Under the pieces are notes generated by a model that saw nothing but the letters and a program-made list of their open reading frames with translations, made no database searches and was not told where the DNA came from. This document shows positions 43,020-52,063 of a stretch of 64,000 bases of DNA, in pieces; within the stretch, counting starts at the first letter, position 1, and each line of letters begins with the position of its first letter. Source of the DNA: a virus; the IMG/VR virus record IMGVR_UViG_3300035183_000460, positions 1-64,000 of that record; one strand, given 5' to 3'. Both the position numbers and the translations under genes were made by a program.

Positions 43020-43322
43020 ATGTCAGATATTATTATACAACCAATAAATAAATCAACTATTAACGCTAATATTAATAGTAAACCAATATATGCTATTTTC
43101 TTTGAAGGAAAGTCAAAGAAAATATTTCTAACAGTAGATAAACCAGATTTACAAATTTCTTACGTTTCTGCTAGAGGTATTTTTATAGAAAAAACAGAGG
43201 AGGAAATATTAAATAATTTTACAGAAATATTGACAAACATTTCCAAAGATGATATAGTAGAAATGATGTTTCCTTGGACAAAAATTTGTTCAATTAGAAA
43301 CTTGGTTTTTAAATCTAAATAA
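43020..43322 (+). CDS. Hypothetical protein, 100 aa
   Basis: Not recognised. Beta-rich, with GGAG 7 bases before the ATG. Likely in the recombination operon. Confidence 0.6.
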   Translation: MSDIIIQPINKSTINANINSKPIYAIFFEGKSKKIFLTVDKPDLQISYVSARGIFIEKTEEEILNNFTEILTNISKDDIVEMMFPWTKICSIRNLVFKSK

Positions 43323-43381
43323 TTAATTTAAATAATATTTATAGTAAAATAAAACATAATAATAAAGAAAGAGGTACTAAA

Positions 43382-43684
43382 ATGGTTAATAAAATGGTTA
43401 ATAATAGTAAAGCAAATGATAATCAAAATAATGTTTTAGATTTGATATTTAAAGGAGTTTTAACAATTTTGAAAAGAAAGAATACATGGGTTGGCACTAT
43501 GACACAGTTAAATGACTCTCTTGTAAGAGTTTTGGGAAAAAGGGTTTCTACAAGTTTACCAAAATCTCCTAGCGCTTTACGAGTATCATTAAACAAAACA
43601 TTAAATCGTTTAAGAAATAGAAGTATTAGTGTTAAATTTAGTCGCACAAATAGTGCCCGTTATGTTAAGTTTGTTAGTCGATAA
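43382..43684 (+). CDS. Small basic winged-helix-like protein, 100 aa
   Basis: The C-terminal 70 residues (TWVGTMTQLNDSLVRVLGKRVSTSLPKSPSALRVSLNKTLNRLRNRSISVKFSRTNSARYVKF) follow the pattern of the winged-helix domain at the C-terminus of many phage and plasmid primase/helicase proteins (W.Gt...L...L....P.s...l...L..l...L...gi.v...r....R). Here it stands alone. Very basic, so probably DNA-binding. GAGG lies 9 bases upstream. Could be a third piece of a split primase or a repressor. Confidence 0.5.
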   Translation: MVNKMVNNSKANDNQNNVLDLIFKGVLTILKRKNTWVGTMTQLNDSLVRVLGKRVSTSLPKSPSALRVSLNKTLNRLRNRSISVKFSRTNSARYVKFVSR

Positions 43685-43732
43685 TCATATAGAGATAAGG
43701 TAATAAAAAGTTTTGTAAACTGGAGAAAAAAA

Positions 43733-44434
43733 ATGACTGTAATATATGGTGAAGTAGATTGGTCAGATGATAGTTTAGATTTTGGTGCAGATAGAAATTC
43801 TTTAAATAAAGATTTGTTTATGAGATTAAGTGATGGTGATAATGAACTTAGATTAATAACATCTCCATTTCAGTATTTGGTACATAAATATAAGAAAGAT
43901 CCAAACAATCCAAAAGATTATGGTAAGAAGATTATGTGTTCTTCTCCAGAAGGCAGGTGTCCATTATGTGAATTAGGTGATAAACAAAAACAAAGATGGT
44001 TTTTTGGAGTTATTGATAGAAAAACCAACACAACAAAAATTTTAGATGTTGGTCCAGGTGTTATGCAACATCTTAAGAAATTAGCTAGAAATCCAAAATT
44101 TGGAGATCCAACAAAATACGACATTAATATTGTCGTTGATGAAAAAGGTGGACCTGCCAATTACTATACTGTTCAAGCTTATCCTAAAGAACCTTTATCA
44201 GCTGAAGATCAACAAAAGAGAGATATGTTTAATGTTGATGATTTAAAGCGCAGAGTTACTCCACCATCTTATGAAAAAGTTAAAGAAATGCTTGATAAGA
44301 TTAATGCTGATTCTAATGTTTCCACTGTTCCACAATCACGTGAATTTCGTGCTAAATCACAAACATTAGCTTCTAGTGTAACTAATGATGATGATTTAGA
44401 TGAAGCTTTTCCTGCTTATAATGGAAACGCTTAA
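43733..44434 (+). CDS. Single-stranded DNA-binding protein (gp32-like)
   Basis: LFMRLSDGDNELRLITSPFQYLVHKYK begins an OB-fold as in phage SSBs. CSSPEGRCPLCELGDKQKQRWFFGVIDRKTNTTKILDVGPGVMQHLKKLARNPKFGDPTKYDINIVVDEKGG includes a Cys cluster and the gp32-type segment. The C-terminus is acidic and hydrophobic (NDDDLDEAFPAYNGNA), typical of SSB protein-interaction tails. It coats ssDNA for replication and recombination. A strong terminator follows at 44465. Confidence 0.82.
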   Translation: MTVIYGEVDWSDDSLDFGADRNSLNKDLFMRLSDGDNELRLITSPFQYLVHKYKKDPNNPKDYGKKIMCSSPEGRCPLCELGDKQKQRWFFGVIDRKTNTTKILDVGPGVMQHLKKLARNPKFGDPTKYDINIVVDEKGGPANYYTVQAYPKEPLSAEDQQKRDMFNVDDLKRRVTPPSYEKVKEMLDKINADSNVSTVPQSREFRAKSQTLASSVTNDDDLDEAFPAYNGNA

Positions 44435-44464
44435 TAATAATATATTTACCTTTACTTCCTTGTT

Positions 44465-44504
44465 AAGGACCAGAATTACATTGTTCTGGTCCTTTTGTTA
44501 TTTT
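44465..44504 (+). terminator. Rho-independent terminator after the SSB gene
   Basis: Perfect 11-bp stem AAGGACCAGAA/TTCTGGTCCTT (44465-44475 with 44484-44494), 8-base loop, then TTGTTATTTT. The most GC-rich hairpin of its kind in the window. Confidence 0.92.
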
Positions 44505-44560
44505 AACAAATACGTAAACATTAACTATAGTTAATAAATTAACTTTGATATATATCCAAT

Positions 44561-45124
44561 ATGATAAAAAGAATATTGGGTTTCGATGTATCAAGTACAA
44601 CTATAGGATATTGTACATTGGAATTAGATGAAAAAACAAATAATATTATATTTGTAAATTGTAATTTCATTAAACCAATTAAAAAAGGTTCTATAATTGA
44701 ACGAATAGTAGATACTAGGAATAAATTACAGAAAATTATTGAATCAATAGAGCCTGATTATATTGTAATTGAAGATATTATAAAATTCATGAAAGGTAAT
44801 AGTACTGCTCAAACTATTATAACACTAACTACGTTTAATAGAATGCTTTGTCTGTTGTCTTATGATTATCTAGGTAAATCTCCAAAATTGTTTAATGTTA
44901 TGTCTATTAGACATGGTATAAAAATAGATAAAATTTTGCCAAAAAAAGAACAAATACCAGAACTTGTATCCTATCATTTAGGAATTACATTTCCGTATAA
45001 ATATAATAAATTTGGTAAAATAAAAAATGAAAGCTATGATATGGCTGACGCAATTGCTGTTGCCTTATATTATGCTTTTATTTTATCTAAAAAAATAAAG
45101 GTGAAAAGAAATGAATTTATCTGA
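44561..45124 (+). CDS. RuvC-like Holliday-junction resolvase
   Basis: RILGFDVSSTTIGYC opens the RNase H-like fold with the first Asp; DYIVIEDI gives the catalytic Glu; ESYDMADAIAVALYYA gives the C-terminal Asp pair. This matches RuvC and poxvirus/phage-type resolvases. It would cut branched DNA from recombination or before packaging. Overlaps dnaJ by 14 bases. First gene after the terminator. Confidence 0.85.
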   Translation: MIKRILGFDVSSTTIGYCTLELDEKTNNIIFVNCNFIKPIKKGSIIERIVDTRNKLQKIIESIEPDYIVIEDIIKFMKGNSTAQTIITLTTFNRMLCLLSYDYLGKSPKLFNVMSIRHGIKIDKILPKKEQIPELVSYHLGITFPYKYNKFGKIKNESYDMADAIAVALYYAFILSKKIKVKRNEFI

Positions 45125-46103
45125 AGCTTATAAAACTCTTGGATTATCTAAAGATGCTTCTCCAGAAGAAGCAAAAAAAAGATATAGAGAATTAACTAAA
45201 AAATATCATCCAGATGTAAATAAAGAACCTGATGCTGAAGAAAAATTTAAAAAAATAAATGAAGCTTATGAAATAATTAAATCTGGAAAAGATGATACTG
45301 TTATTGATCCATATGGTCAACGTGCATATCAAGATGTTATTAATATTTCAGATGTTCTTAATATAAACAATATAAGAAGAAAACAATCAAAATCAAAAGG
45401 TGTTAGATATGAAACAGACATATCATTACATACTACAATATCATTTAAGGAATCTGTTTTAGGTTGTAAAAAGAATTTTACTTATAAAAGAAAACTAAAG
45501 TGTGATTTATGTGGTGGTGATGGTTCATCACCAATTCATAATGGATGTACACAATGTAATGGTACCGGATTTATTACATCTATATATGGTAATATGATTA
45601 GTCAATCAACATGTAATAAATGTATGGGAAGACAACAAACTGAGGATTGTAAAAAGTGTAATACTACAGGTTTTTTGGAAGTTGATACATCTATTTCTAT
45701 TTCTATTCCTGCTGGTATTTTGGATGGTCAAATATTAAGATTACGACATATGGGAAATTACGCAGGTTATATAAATAATCTATTTAATGAAACAGATATA
45801 TATACAAATGCAAATTTGTTAGTTAATGTTGAAAAAATATCAGGACTTAGTATTGAAAATGAAGACGTAGTATCAATGATTAACATTTCTCTATTAGAAG
45901 CATTAGAAGGATGCACAAAATCAATTGAAACTATAGACGGCAATGTTGATGTATCAATTCCACAAAAAACTAAAAATAAAGATGAAGTTATATTACCAAA
46001 ATTAGGAGTAAATAGGAAAGGAAATCATCGCGTTATAATAAATATTGAATATCCTTCAAATATAGATAATTTAATTAGTTACTTAAAAAGTGAAACTGTA
46101 TAA
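45111..46103 (+). CDS. dnaJ: DnaJ-family co-chaperone (Hsp40)
   Basis: N-terminal J-domain with YKTLGLSKDASPEEAKKRYRELTKKYHPDVNKE, HPD at residues 33-35, and KFKKINEAYEI. The zinc domain keeps CDLCGGDG, CTQCNGTG, CNKCMGRQ and CKKCNTTG, so two of the four repeats have lost the typical CxxCxGxG form. A C-terminal substrate domain follows; the Gly/Phe linker is short or missing. 330 residues vs 376 in E. coli. It would recruit host DnaK to phage proteins. Confidence 0.92.
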   Translation: MNLSEAYKTLGLSKDASPEEAKKRYRELTKKYHPDVNKEPDAEEKFKKINEAYEIIKSGKDDTVIDPYGQRAYQDVINISDVLNINNIRRKQSKSKGVRYETDISLHTTISFKESVLGCKKNFTYKRKLKCDLCGGDGSSPIHNGCTQCNGTGFITSIYGNMISQSTCNKCMGRQQTEDCKKCNTTGFLEVDTSISISIPAGILDGQILRLRHMGNYAGYINNLFNETDIYTNANLLVNVEKISGLSIENEDVVSMINISLLEALEGCTKSIETIDGNVDVSIPQKTKNKDEVILPKLGVNRKGNHRVIINIEYPSNIDNLISYLKSETV

Positions 46104-46428
46104 TGGGTATAATAATCAATTGTATTACTTGTAAGAAAAGTACAGAGCCAATATTGGATAAAATTACTAATAAGGTATATTGTTCTGTTTGTGATACTGA
46201 AATATCAGTCAGTCACTTTGTTAAAGTTCAACTTAAGGATTTAAAACAATATAGAAATAAAAAAAATCGTTTGCCGTTAAATGCTTGCACTGTAATAATG
46301 AAACAACACCTGTACAAATAGACAATGATATTCTATGCGGTGCTTGCAATAAGCCGTTATCAAATATTACTGCTATTTTTAAAAAAATGTTAATTGAAAA
46401 TTTAAATAAGTTAAAAGAAGATATTTAA
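46103..46428 (+). pseudogene. Zinc-ribbon protein, interrupted or frameshifted at an A8 run
   Basis: Frame 1 (46103-46321) begins MGIIINCITCKK, has CSVC, then shifts out of a sensible sequence after RNKKN. The -1 frame, entered at the A8 run 46259-46266, continues with KCLHCNNETTPVQIDNDILCGACNK and ends at TAA 46426-46428, directly before ATG 46429. Both halves are matching CxxC...CxxC ribbons with similar spacing. The joined product is ~108 residues. Either a programmed -1 frameshift on A_AAA_AAT, a real mutation, or a homopolymer sequencing error. If restored, it runs straight into the primase gene as expected for this operon. Confidence 0.7.
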
Positions 46429-47187
46429 ATGAATACATTTGACTCAATAGTTGAAAAATGTTCTTATTTATTAAATAATTGTGAAGTAGCATCAGAATAT
46501 CTAAGTTATTTGGATACAAGATTATCTAAGGAAAGTCAAGCTAAATTTAATTTTGGATATTTTCCAGATTCAAAACATTTGAATGTTTTGCTATCTTTGG
46601 TTAGCAAAGAACAATTACAAGATTTATCTCTTTTATATCTAAAAGAGATAAATGATACTCAATCATTTAGAAGTGTATTAGTATCCTACTTCGAACATCA
46701 TCAGTTAATTCTTCCTTATAGAGATGTTTATGGAAACATTATTGCTTTAGTTGGTAGAACATTATTAGATGATGATAGTAGAAAAGCATTAAATATAGCA
46801 AAATATAAAAATACTATATTTAAAAAATCGTATCATTTGTTTGGTCTGTATGAATCTAAGGAAAGTATTTTAAAGAACAATCATGTATATGTAGTTGAAG
46901 GACAGTTTGATGTAATTAAAGCGCATGAAAAGGGTTTGACAAATGTTGTTGCACTTGGAAGCTCCAATATGTCAGCATATCAATTTTCTCTTATATTAAG
47001 ATATACTAACAATATTATTCTATTATTAGATAATGATGAAGCAGGGTTGAATGGTAGAAAGAAAATTGTAGAAAAATTTGGAAAGTTTGCATCTATTAGA
47101 CAGTTTTATGTACCAAGTCAATTTAAAGATATAGATGAATATTGTAGTGATCCTAATTTTTCAAATTTTTCTTTTGATTTAAAATAA
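46429..47187 (+). CDS. DnaG-type primase catalytic (TOPRIM) protein
   Basis: FDSIVEKCSYLLNNCEVASEYLSYLDTRLSKESQAKFNFGYFPD matches the N-terminal helices of the DnaG core. HHQLILPYRDVYGNIIALVGRTL, YHLFGLYESKESI, VYVVEGQFDVIKAHEKGLTNVVALGSSNMSAYQ and IILLLDNDEAGLNGRKK are the core and TOPRIM motifs with the catalytic Glu and Asp pair. The zinc-binding domain is absent; it is encoded at 26655. No helicase-binding domain is seen. Confidence 0.9.
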   Translation: MNTFDSIVEKCSYLLNNCEVASEYLSYLDTRLSKESQAKFNFGYFPDSKHLNVLLSLVSKEQLQDLSLLYLKEINDTQSFRSVLVSYFEHHQLILPYRDVYGNIIALVGRTLLDDDSRKALNIAKYKNTIFKKSYHLFGLYESKESILKNNHVYVVEGQFDVIKAHEKGLTNVVALGSSNMSAYQFSLILRYTNNIILLLDNDEAGLNGRKKIVEKFGKFASIRQFYVPSQFKDIDEYCSDPNFSNFSFDLK

Positions 47188-47252
47188 GAATACATATATC
47201 ATTCTAATGATATATAATATTCTGATATATGATGATTATAAGAAATTGTTAA

Positions 47253-47693
47253 ATGGAAAAACGTAAAAATAGATCTGATAGTTATCAATACTTGTTATTA
47301 GAAACGGTTTGTTCCAATGATATGATGGAATCTTTTTGTAATGCAGATAGCATATCTGCAAGACTTAATCCGTTTCAATATAATGAAGATTTGATTGATT
47401 TGGAAGAACAGCTTAAGAAAGAATTCTGGAGAATAGTAGATAACCTATTGACTCCTCGTCAAAGAGAAGTAATTAGGTTGTATGCTGATGGCTATACTCA
47501 GATGGAAATAGCTAAAATTTTAAATGTTAATCAATCATCAATAACAAAATCATTAAACGGTAACGTTGATTACAAAAATGGTAAAAAAATATATGGTGGT
47601 GCCAGGAAAAAGATAAGGAAAATCATAGAGAATGATGAAAAGATTAAATCTATACTTAAGCAGATGGCTGAAGTTCGTGAAGAAAAATGGTAA
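47253..47693 (+). CDS. Sigma-70 region-4-like DNA-binding protein
   Basis: LEEQLKKEFWRIVDNLLTPRQREVIRLYADGYTQMEIAKILNVNQSSITKSLNG matches the sigma-factor region 4 helix-turn-helix (LtprqreVi.L.y..g.s..EIA..l..s.s.v...l). Regions 2 and 3 are absent; residues 1-60 are unrecognised. It could be a partial sigma factor for phage promoters or a transcription regulator of the same fold. Confidence 0.7.
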   Translation: MEKRKNRSDSYQYLLLETVCSNDMMESFCNADSISARLNPFQYNEDLIDLEEQLKKEFWRIVDNLLTPRQREVIRLYADGYTQMEIAKILNVNQSSITKSLNGNVDYKNGKKIYGGARKKIRKIIENDEKIKSILKQMAEVREEKW

Positions 47694-47724
47694 ATTAAAT
47701 AATATGTAATCAATTGTACACTGA

Positions 47725-47776
47725 TTTATGATCTTATGCCAAGAAAACCACCAGCCTTGTGCTGGTGGTAATTGAC
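47725..47776. mobile_element. IS605 single-hairpin scar (52 bp)
   Basis: The left end TTTATGATCTTATGCCAAG runs directly into one hairpin (47748-47768) and the right end TAATTGAC (47769-47776). Thus left and right ends share a single hairpin with everything between lost. Best explained by recombination between the two identical hairpins of an IS copy. It lies 37 bases before the GIY-YIG gene. Confidence 0.85.
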
Positions 47777-47813
47777 ATATTTAGTGTAGCATGTTGTTTA
47801 AATAGGAATACTG

Positions 47814-48692
47814 GTGACCGAAAGACTAGATAAATGTACTATTTATGTGCTTACTAATGAAGTTAATGGTAAAATATATATTGGACAAAGTTGGTACCCA
47901 TTAAATATACGTATGGGTAAATATGGTGAAAATTATAAACATTCTATTTATTTGTATAATGCTATTAAAAAATATGGAGCTGATAAGTTTAAGTATGATA
48001 TCTTAGATGTTTGTTATGATCAAGATACAGCTGATTTTTTAGAAAATTTTTATATTGAAAAATATAATAGTAGGGATCATAATATTGGTTATAATATAAA
48101 AACAGGCGGTAATGCAGGATGTCATTCTGAAGAGACTAAGGCAAAGATATCTGCCACATTAAAATACAAAGCGTCTTTATGGACACAAGAAGAATTAGCT
48201 AGAAGATCGGAATGTATTGCTGGTTGGTGGGCAGGTAAAAAGAGGGGTCCACATACAGAAAAACGTAAAGAAGAAAATTCAACGAGAATGAAAGAGTGGC
48301 ATGCCAATCATGTTCATCCAATGTTGGGTAAACATCATTCAGAAGAAGCTAAACTTAATATAAGTAAGAAAAATACTGGCAGAAAATTTGATCCTGAAGT
48401 TATTAACAAAAGAAGATTAAAGCTAATGATGAATTTTCACAGAGAACAAAAGATTGTTAACGCTTACAAAAATGGTAAAACTATTTCTGATATAGAAGAA
48501 GAATTTAATACATGTAGATCTAGTATCTATAGAATTATTAAACGAAATAATATACCTTGTAATAGTAAGCGTAATACTTGGGCTGGTAGAAAGCACTCTG
48601 AAGAAACTAAAAAGAAAATGTCTATAGCTAGAAAAAACTATTGGAAATATAAAAAAGGAGATTTAAATCAATCACCAGCAGAACAAGCCTAA
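47814..48692 (+). CDS. GIY-YIG homing endonuclease with NUMOD repeats
   Basis: CTIYVLTNEVNGKIYIGQSWYPLNIRMGKYG is the GIY-YIG core with the YIG motif and a catalytic Arg candidate; ENFYIEKYN carries the metal-binding Glu. Three NUMOD3-like motifs follow (HSEETKAKIS, HSEEAKLNIS, HSEETKKKMS), and KIVNAYKNGKTISDIEEEFNTCRSSIYRIIKRNNI is a helix-turn-helix. The start is GTG 47814 with AGGA upstream. The NUMOD and HTH parts bind DNA. No intron or intein was identified, so it is free-standing. Confidence 0.9.
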   Translation: MTERLDKCTIYVLTNEVNGKIYIGQSWYPLNIRMGKYGENYKHSIYLYNAIKKYGADKFKYDILDVCYDQDTADFLENFYIEKYNSRDHNIGYNIKTGGNAGCHSEETKAKISATLKYKASLWTQEELARRSECIAGWWAGKKRGPHTEKRKEENSTRMKEWHANHVHPMLGKHHSEEAKLNISKKNTGRKFDPEVINKRRLKLMMNFHREQKIVNAYKNGKTISDIEEEFNTCRSSIYRIIKRNNIPCNSKRNTWAGRKHSEETKKKMSIARKNYWKYKKGDLNQSPAEQA

Positions 48693-49035
48693 TAATTTGT
48701 AATTATCATCACTTACGATACTATTGGTTGATTTGTCTACTATAGTATAGATTAATATATAGATATATAAGTATAATTTTGAATATTATCTTAATTGTAT
48801 ATTAATTTGAGACATATATAAGTATATTTGTTGATCTTAAATAATAAATGAAGCAGTCAATATTTGTTATTGTTAATAAACAAATCGTAACAATTATAAG
48901 ATAAAGGTAGTATGTATAGTGCTAATTTACTGGTAATAAAATGGAATGTATGTATACTAAAATTATAAATAAAGTTAATATTATTATCAATATTACTTTA
49001 TCTAATATAGGGTATTTTCCATTTATGGAGATGTA
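48693..49035. other. Intergenic stretch, nothing firm
   Basis: 343 very AT-rich bases. The string TTGTTGATCTTAAATA near 48829-48844 resembles part of the tnpA-tail sequence seen at 39970, but it is short. No terminator, tRNA or ORF recognised. GGAG precedes the next ATG. Confidence 0.4.
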
Positions 49036-49506
49036 ATGTCAAAATTTTCTGTTGATTATAAATCAGTTGAGGACAAATTATATAAAAAAGTTTATAGGTT
49101 ATCAGAAGTTAATGATAAAATAGAAAAGGTGGCTTTTGATATAGTTAGATTTCGTGATGATGATAATGCTAGTAAGCTCTGGCAAATTCATAGTGCTGAT
49201 GATGGCGATTATATAGTTGCATTATATGATACAGAAGAGGATGTCGTTAAAACTGCAAGCGAAAAATCTAAATGGTCTGTAAGTATTAATAAAATATCAA
49301 AGGATTTAAATGTTTATTATAATGGAGATCCTATTGTTAGGCTATCTTCAGATTCTTTAGGTATTCCAGAATCAGAAATTCATTTAACAGCGCGTTATTT
49401 GCCGTCTAGATTATCAGAAAATAAGAAGTTAGTACGTGCTTTATTAAATAATTTGGATGAATTAACTAAAAAAGATGTATTAAGTAAATACCCAGAGTTG
49501 TTTTAA
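49036..49506 (+). CDS. Hypothetical protein, 156 aa
   Basis: Not recognised. Alpha/beta, acidic. First gene of the virion block; TATGGAGATG leader gives GGAG 6 bases before the ATG. Confidence 0.6.
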   Translation: MSKFSVDYKSVEDKLYKKVYRLSEVNDKIEKVAFDIVRFRDDDNASKLWQIHSADDGDYIVALYDTEEDVVKTASEKSKWSVSINKISKDLNVYYNGDPIVRLSSDSLGIPESEIHLTARYLPSRLSENKKLVRALLNNLDELTKKDVLSKYPELF

Positions 49507-49526
49507 GTTTTTGAAATAGGTGTGCA

Positions 49527-51143
49527 ATGGACATTGATAAAATCAATAAATTAACTGTTTCGCTGTCAAAGACAATCGAAGATAATCAAAAATTGGCTTT
49601 ACCTATTCTTTCAGCAAAGTTAAATAAATTAGCAAAATCATATCCCAACGATCAAACAATTTTAGCAATATCTAATATTGTTGATAAATTATCAGATAAA
49701 CAGTTTTTTATTACAAGAGCAGAATTAAAAAAGTTATACAATACACTTTATTCTAGAAATACAAAATTTGCAGAATTTTTTGTTGATGAATTAGGTAAAA
49801 TAGATAACGCACCTGCATCACCTACATTATATAAACGTGATTCTAGCTCTAATAATGAGCTAAATATATCTAAATTTGGAGATGCTGTTTTAGCATCTGC
49901 ATTAGAAAGTGTTTTTGATAAAACTATACCACTTAAAAATTATTCTAAAGATGCAGCTACAAAGGCAATAAAATCTGTTACATCTATTTTAGATTCTTGG
50001 AATTTAAAAGCCGCACATATTGATGTTGCGAATGGAAATGAAAAATTTTTAGTTGTTAGAGCAGAATATCATACACCTAAAGGTTCTACCAGCTTTTATA
50101 TACCAGTAGAGGTTAACAATAATGATATATCTGAACCAGATATATTCATGGGTAATACTGGACCTAAAACGTTAAATTATACAAATATTAAAGAATATTT
50201 AACGCAATTTGCTGGAGATAAGTTAAAGATCAAAGCTGATGAAATGTTAGATGTGTTAGTCTCTGTTGCATCTAGTAATAGAAAGATTTCGGATGCTGAA
50301 ATAGCACTTATTAAATTAAATGCTAATAAAAAATCTAGTTTGGGAGAATTTGGTAATCAAATAATTGGACAACGTGTAGAAGAAAAACCTGTCTCTGATA
50401 TTAAAACTGATAGATCTGAAGAATCATTCTGTTTTGAGAAAAAATTTAATTCTCCGTTTGGTATTGCATCTATTAATTTTGGACAAGATAAAGTTAAATT
50501 AGGCAGTGATTTGGTATCAAGACATTTGAAATCATTTGGTTACGATAATCATCGTATTACTGTAAATAGTTCTGACTCTAATACTATTTTTTATGGTGTA
50601 TCACTAGATTGTGGAAGAGTTGCATTTACCGTTCCGGTTAAAGTTGCCTCTAATAAGGTTTTTGAACCAACTGTATTATTGTGTGAAGGTTCAATTTCTC
50701 CATTTTCATCTAAAACAATTAATAAGTTATATATGGAAAATATTACTGATTCTAGGATTGCAGCAACCGCTTCTGCACAATATGGTCTAAAACCAAGTGA
50801 ACTTATTGATAATATAAGAAATGCTGTTAAAAATAATAATTTTGCTAGCGCAGAGGATTCTTTAAATGTGTTGAGAAATTATGGAGACGAAAAAGCTTAT
50901 GCTATTGGATTTAAAATTTATTCAAGTGCATTAGCTGGCAATATTCCATCTGGACCAGAAGAATCAGGATGTTCGCATACAATTAAATCTTCTAACAATC
51001 AGGTTCCAGTTTGTGTACATACTGGATTACCAATAAATAAAGTGTATCAAGATAAGTATGGAAATTGTCGTCCACTTTATCGTAAAGGTATGGATGAATC
51101 TTACGAAGGCGCTTACTTTATGAATCATAAGATTTTTGGATAA
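49527..51143 (+). CDS. Virion-block protein with internal duplication, 538 aa
   Basis: Not recognised. Two modules look alike: near residues 175-205 (TPKGSTSFYIPVEVNNNDISEPDIFMGNTGPKTLN) and 350-385 (DCGRVAFTVPVKVASNKVFEPTVLLCEGSISPFS). Both have F..PV.V..N.i.EP...., so the domain is repeated. The C-terminus (PVCVHTGLPINKVYQDKYGNCRPLYRKGMDESYEGAYFMNHKIFG) has a Cys/His pattern. Location before terminase suggests a virion protein. Confidence 0.6.
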   Translation: MDIDKINKLTVSLSKTIEDNQKLALPILSAKLNKLAKSYPNDQTILAISNIVDKLSDKQFFITRAELKKLYNTLYSRNTKFAEFFVDELGKIDNAPASPTLYKRDSSSNNELNISKFGDAVLASALESVFDKTIPLKNYSKDAATKAIKSVTSILDSWNLKAAHIDVANGNEKFLVVRAEYHTPKGSTSFYIPVEVNNNDISEPDIFMGNTGPKTLNYTNIKEYLTQFAGDKLKIKADEMLDVLVSVASSNRKISDAEIALIKLNANKKSSLGEFGNQIIGQRVEEKPVSDIKTDRSEESFCFEKKFNSPFGIASINFGQDKVKLGSDLVSRHLKSFGYDNHRITVNSSDSNTIFYGVSLDCGRVAFTVPVKVASNKVFEPTVLLCEGSISPFSSKTINKLYMENITDSRIAATASAQYGLKPSELIDNIRNAVKNNNFASAEDSLNVLRNYGDEKAYAIGFKIYSSALAGNIPSGPEESGCSHTIKSSNNQVPVCVHTGLPINKVYQDKYGNCRPLYRKGMDESYEGAYFMNHKIFG

Positions 51144-51146
51144 AAT

Positions 51147-51932
51147 ATGAAAACAGTTGTATTAGGAAGATTTTTTGAAAACAAATATTTTAGATCAAAC
51201 GCATCTTCTATAAGAGAAGTTATTTATGATATTAAAAAAGATCTAATTAATGCATATAAAAATTATGTATCTGGCAGCTCAGCAAAAGAACCTATATTAC
51301 AAATGTTAGCAGATGCTGGTGAGCCATTTAGTGTTTCATTTATTCATGAAATGGATAAAATGATTGCCAATATTGATACATTGGCAGAAACTCCATATTT
51401 ATTATTTAGACATTTAAATAAAATGTTGGAAATGATTACACAAGTTAAAGAGGATAATTCTGTAAGAGAATTTATACATAATGCAGTTCGTGTTACTAAA
51501 CAATCAGAAAAGAATTATAGAGAACATGTAAAATCTAAATTTGAGATGGTTTTAAGTAGGCTATCTTCTATATTAGAAAATAAAGCTAAAATTTTAAGAT
51601 CTTTTTTGTCAGAATCGGAGTCATTAAAGGGAGGTAGAACTTTACCAAAAAGAAAAGAATTAAGTCGTGATAAATTATTAATGTTTTCGTACACTCCTGC
51701 TGCAGAAAAATATGGACTAGATTCATTAGATGTTTTATCTAAATTATTAGAATATCCAGAAACTAAAGAAGCTTTGACAACTCTAATTAATGCTATAGAT
51801 AGAGGACACATTCCACGTGATGGAGCTAAAATTATGGAAGAAACGAAAGCTATTAGAGAAATGTTTGATACAATTAGTTCTAATAATGAAGATTTTTTGA
51901 AAAATCGTAATTTTACTATAAAAAACAACTAA
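51147..51932 (+). CDS. Hypothetical helical protein, 261 aa
   Basis: Not recognised. Mainly helical, basic at the centre (LRSFLSESESLKGGRTLPKRKELSRDK). Starts 3 bases after the previous stop. Probable virion or assembly component by location only. Confidence 0.6.
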   Translation: MKTVVLGRFFENKYFRSNASSIREVIYDIKKDLINAYKNYVSGSSAKEPILQMLADAGEPFSVSFIHEMDKMIANIDTLAETPYLLFRHLNKMLEMITQVKEDNSVREFIHNAVRVTKQSEKNYREHVKSKFEMVLSRLSSILENKAKILRSFLSESESLKGGRTLPKRKELSRDKLLMFSYTPAAEKYGLDSLDVLSKLLEYPETKEALTTLINAIDRGHIPRDGAKIMEETKAIREMFDTISSNNEDFLKNRNFTIKNN

Positions 51933-52063
51933 ATAAATTATAACAAGATATTAAAGATGTTTTTAAAAATATATGAAGAGGTAAACAATAATATATTGTA
52001 ATATTTGTATGCAGTTAATTATATAAAATTATATAATATATAAGTATTACTAAAGAGGTATTT

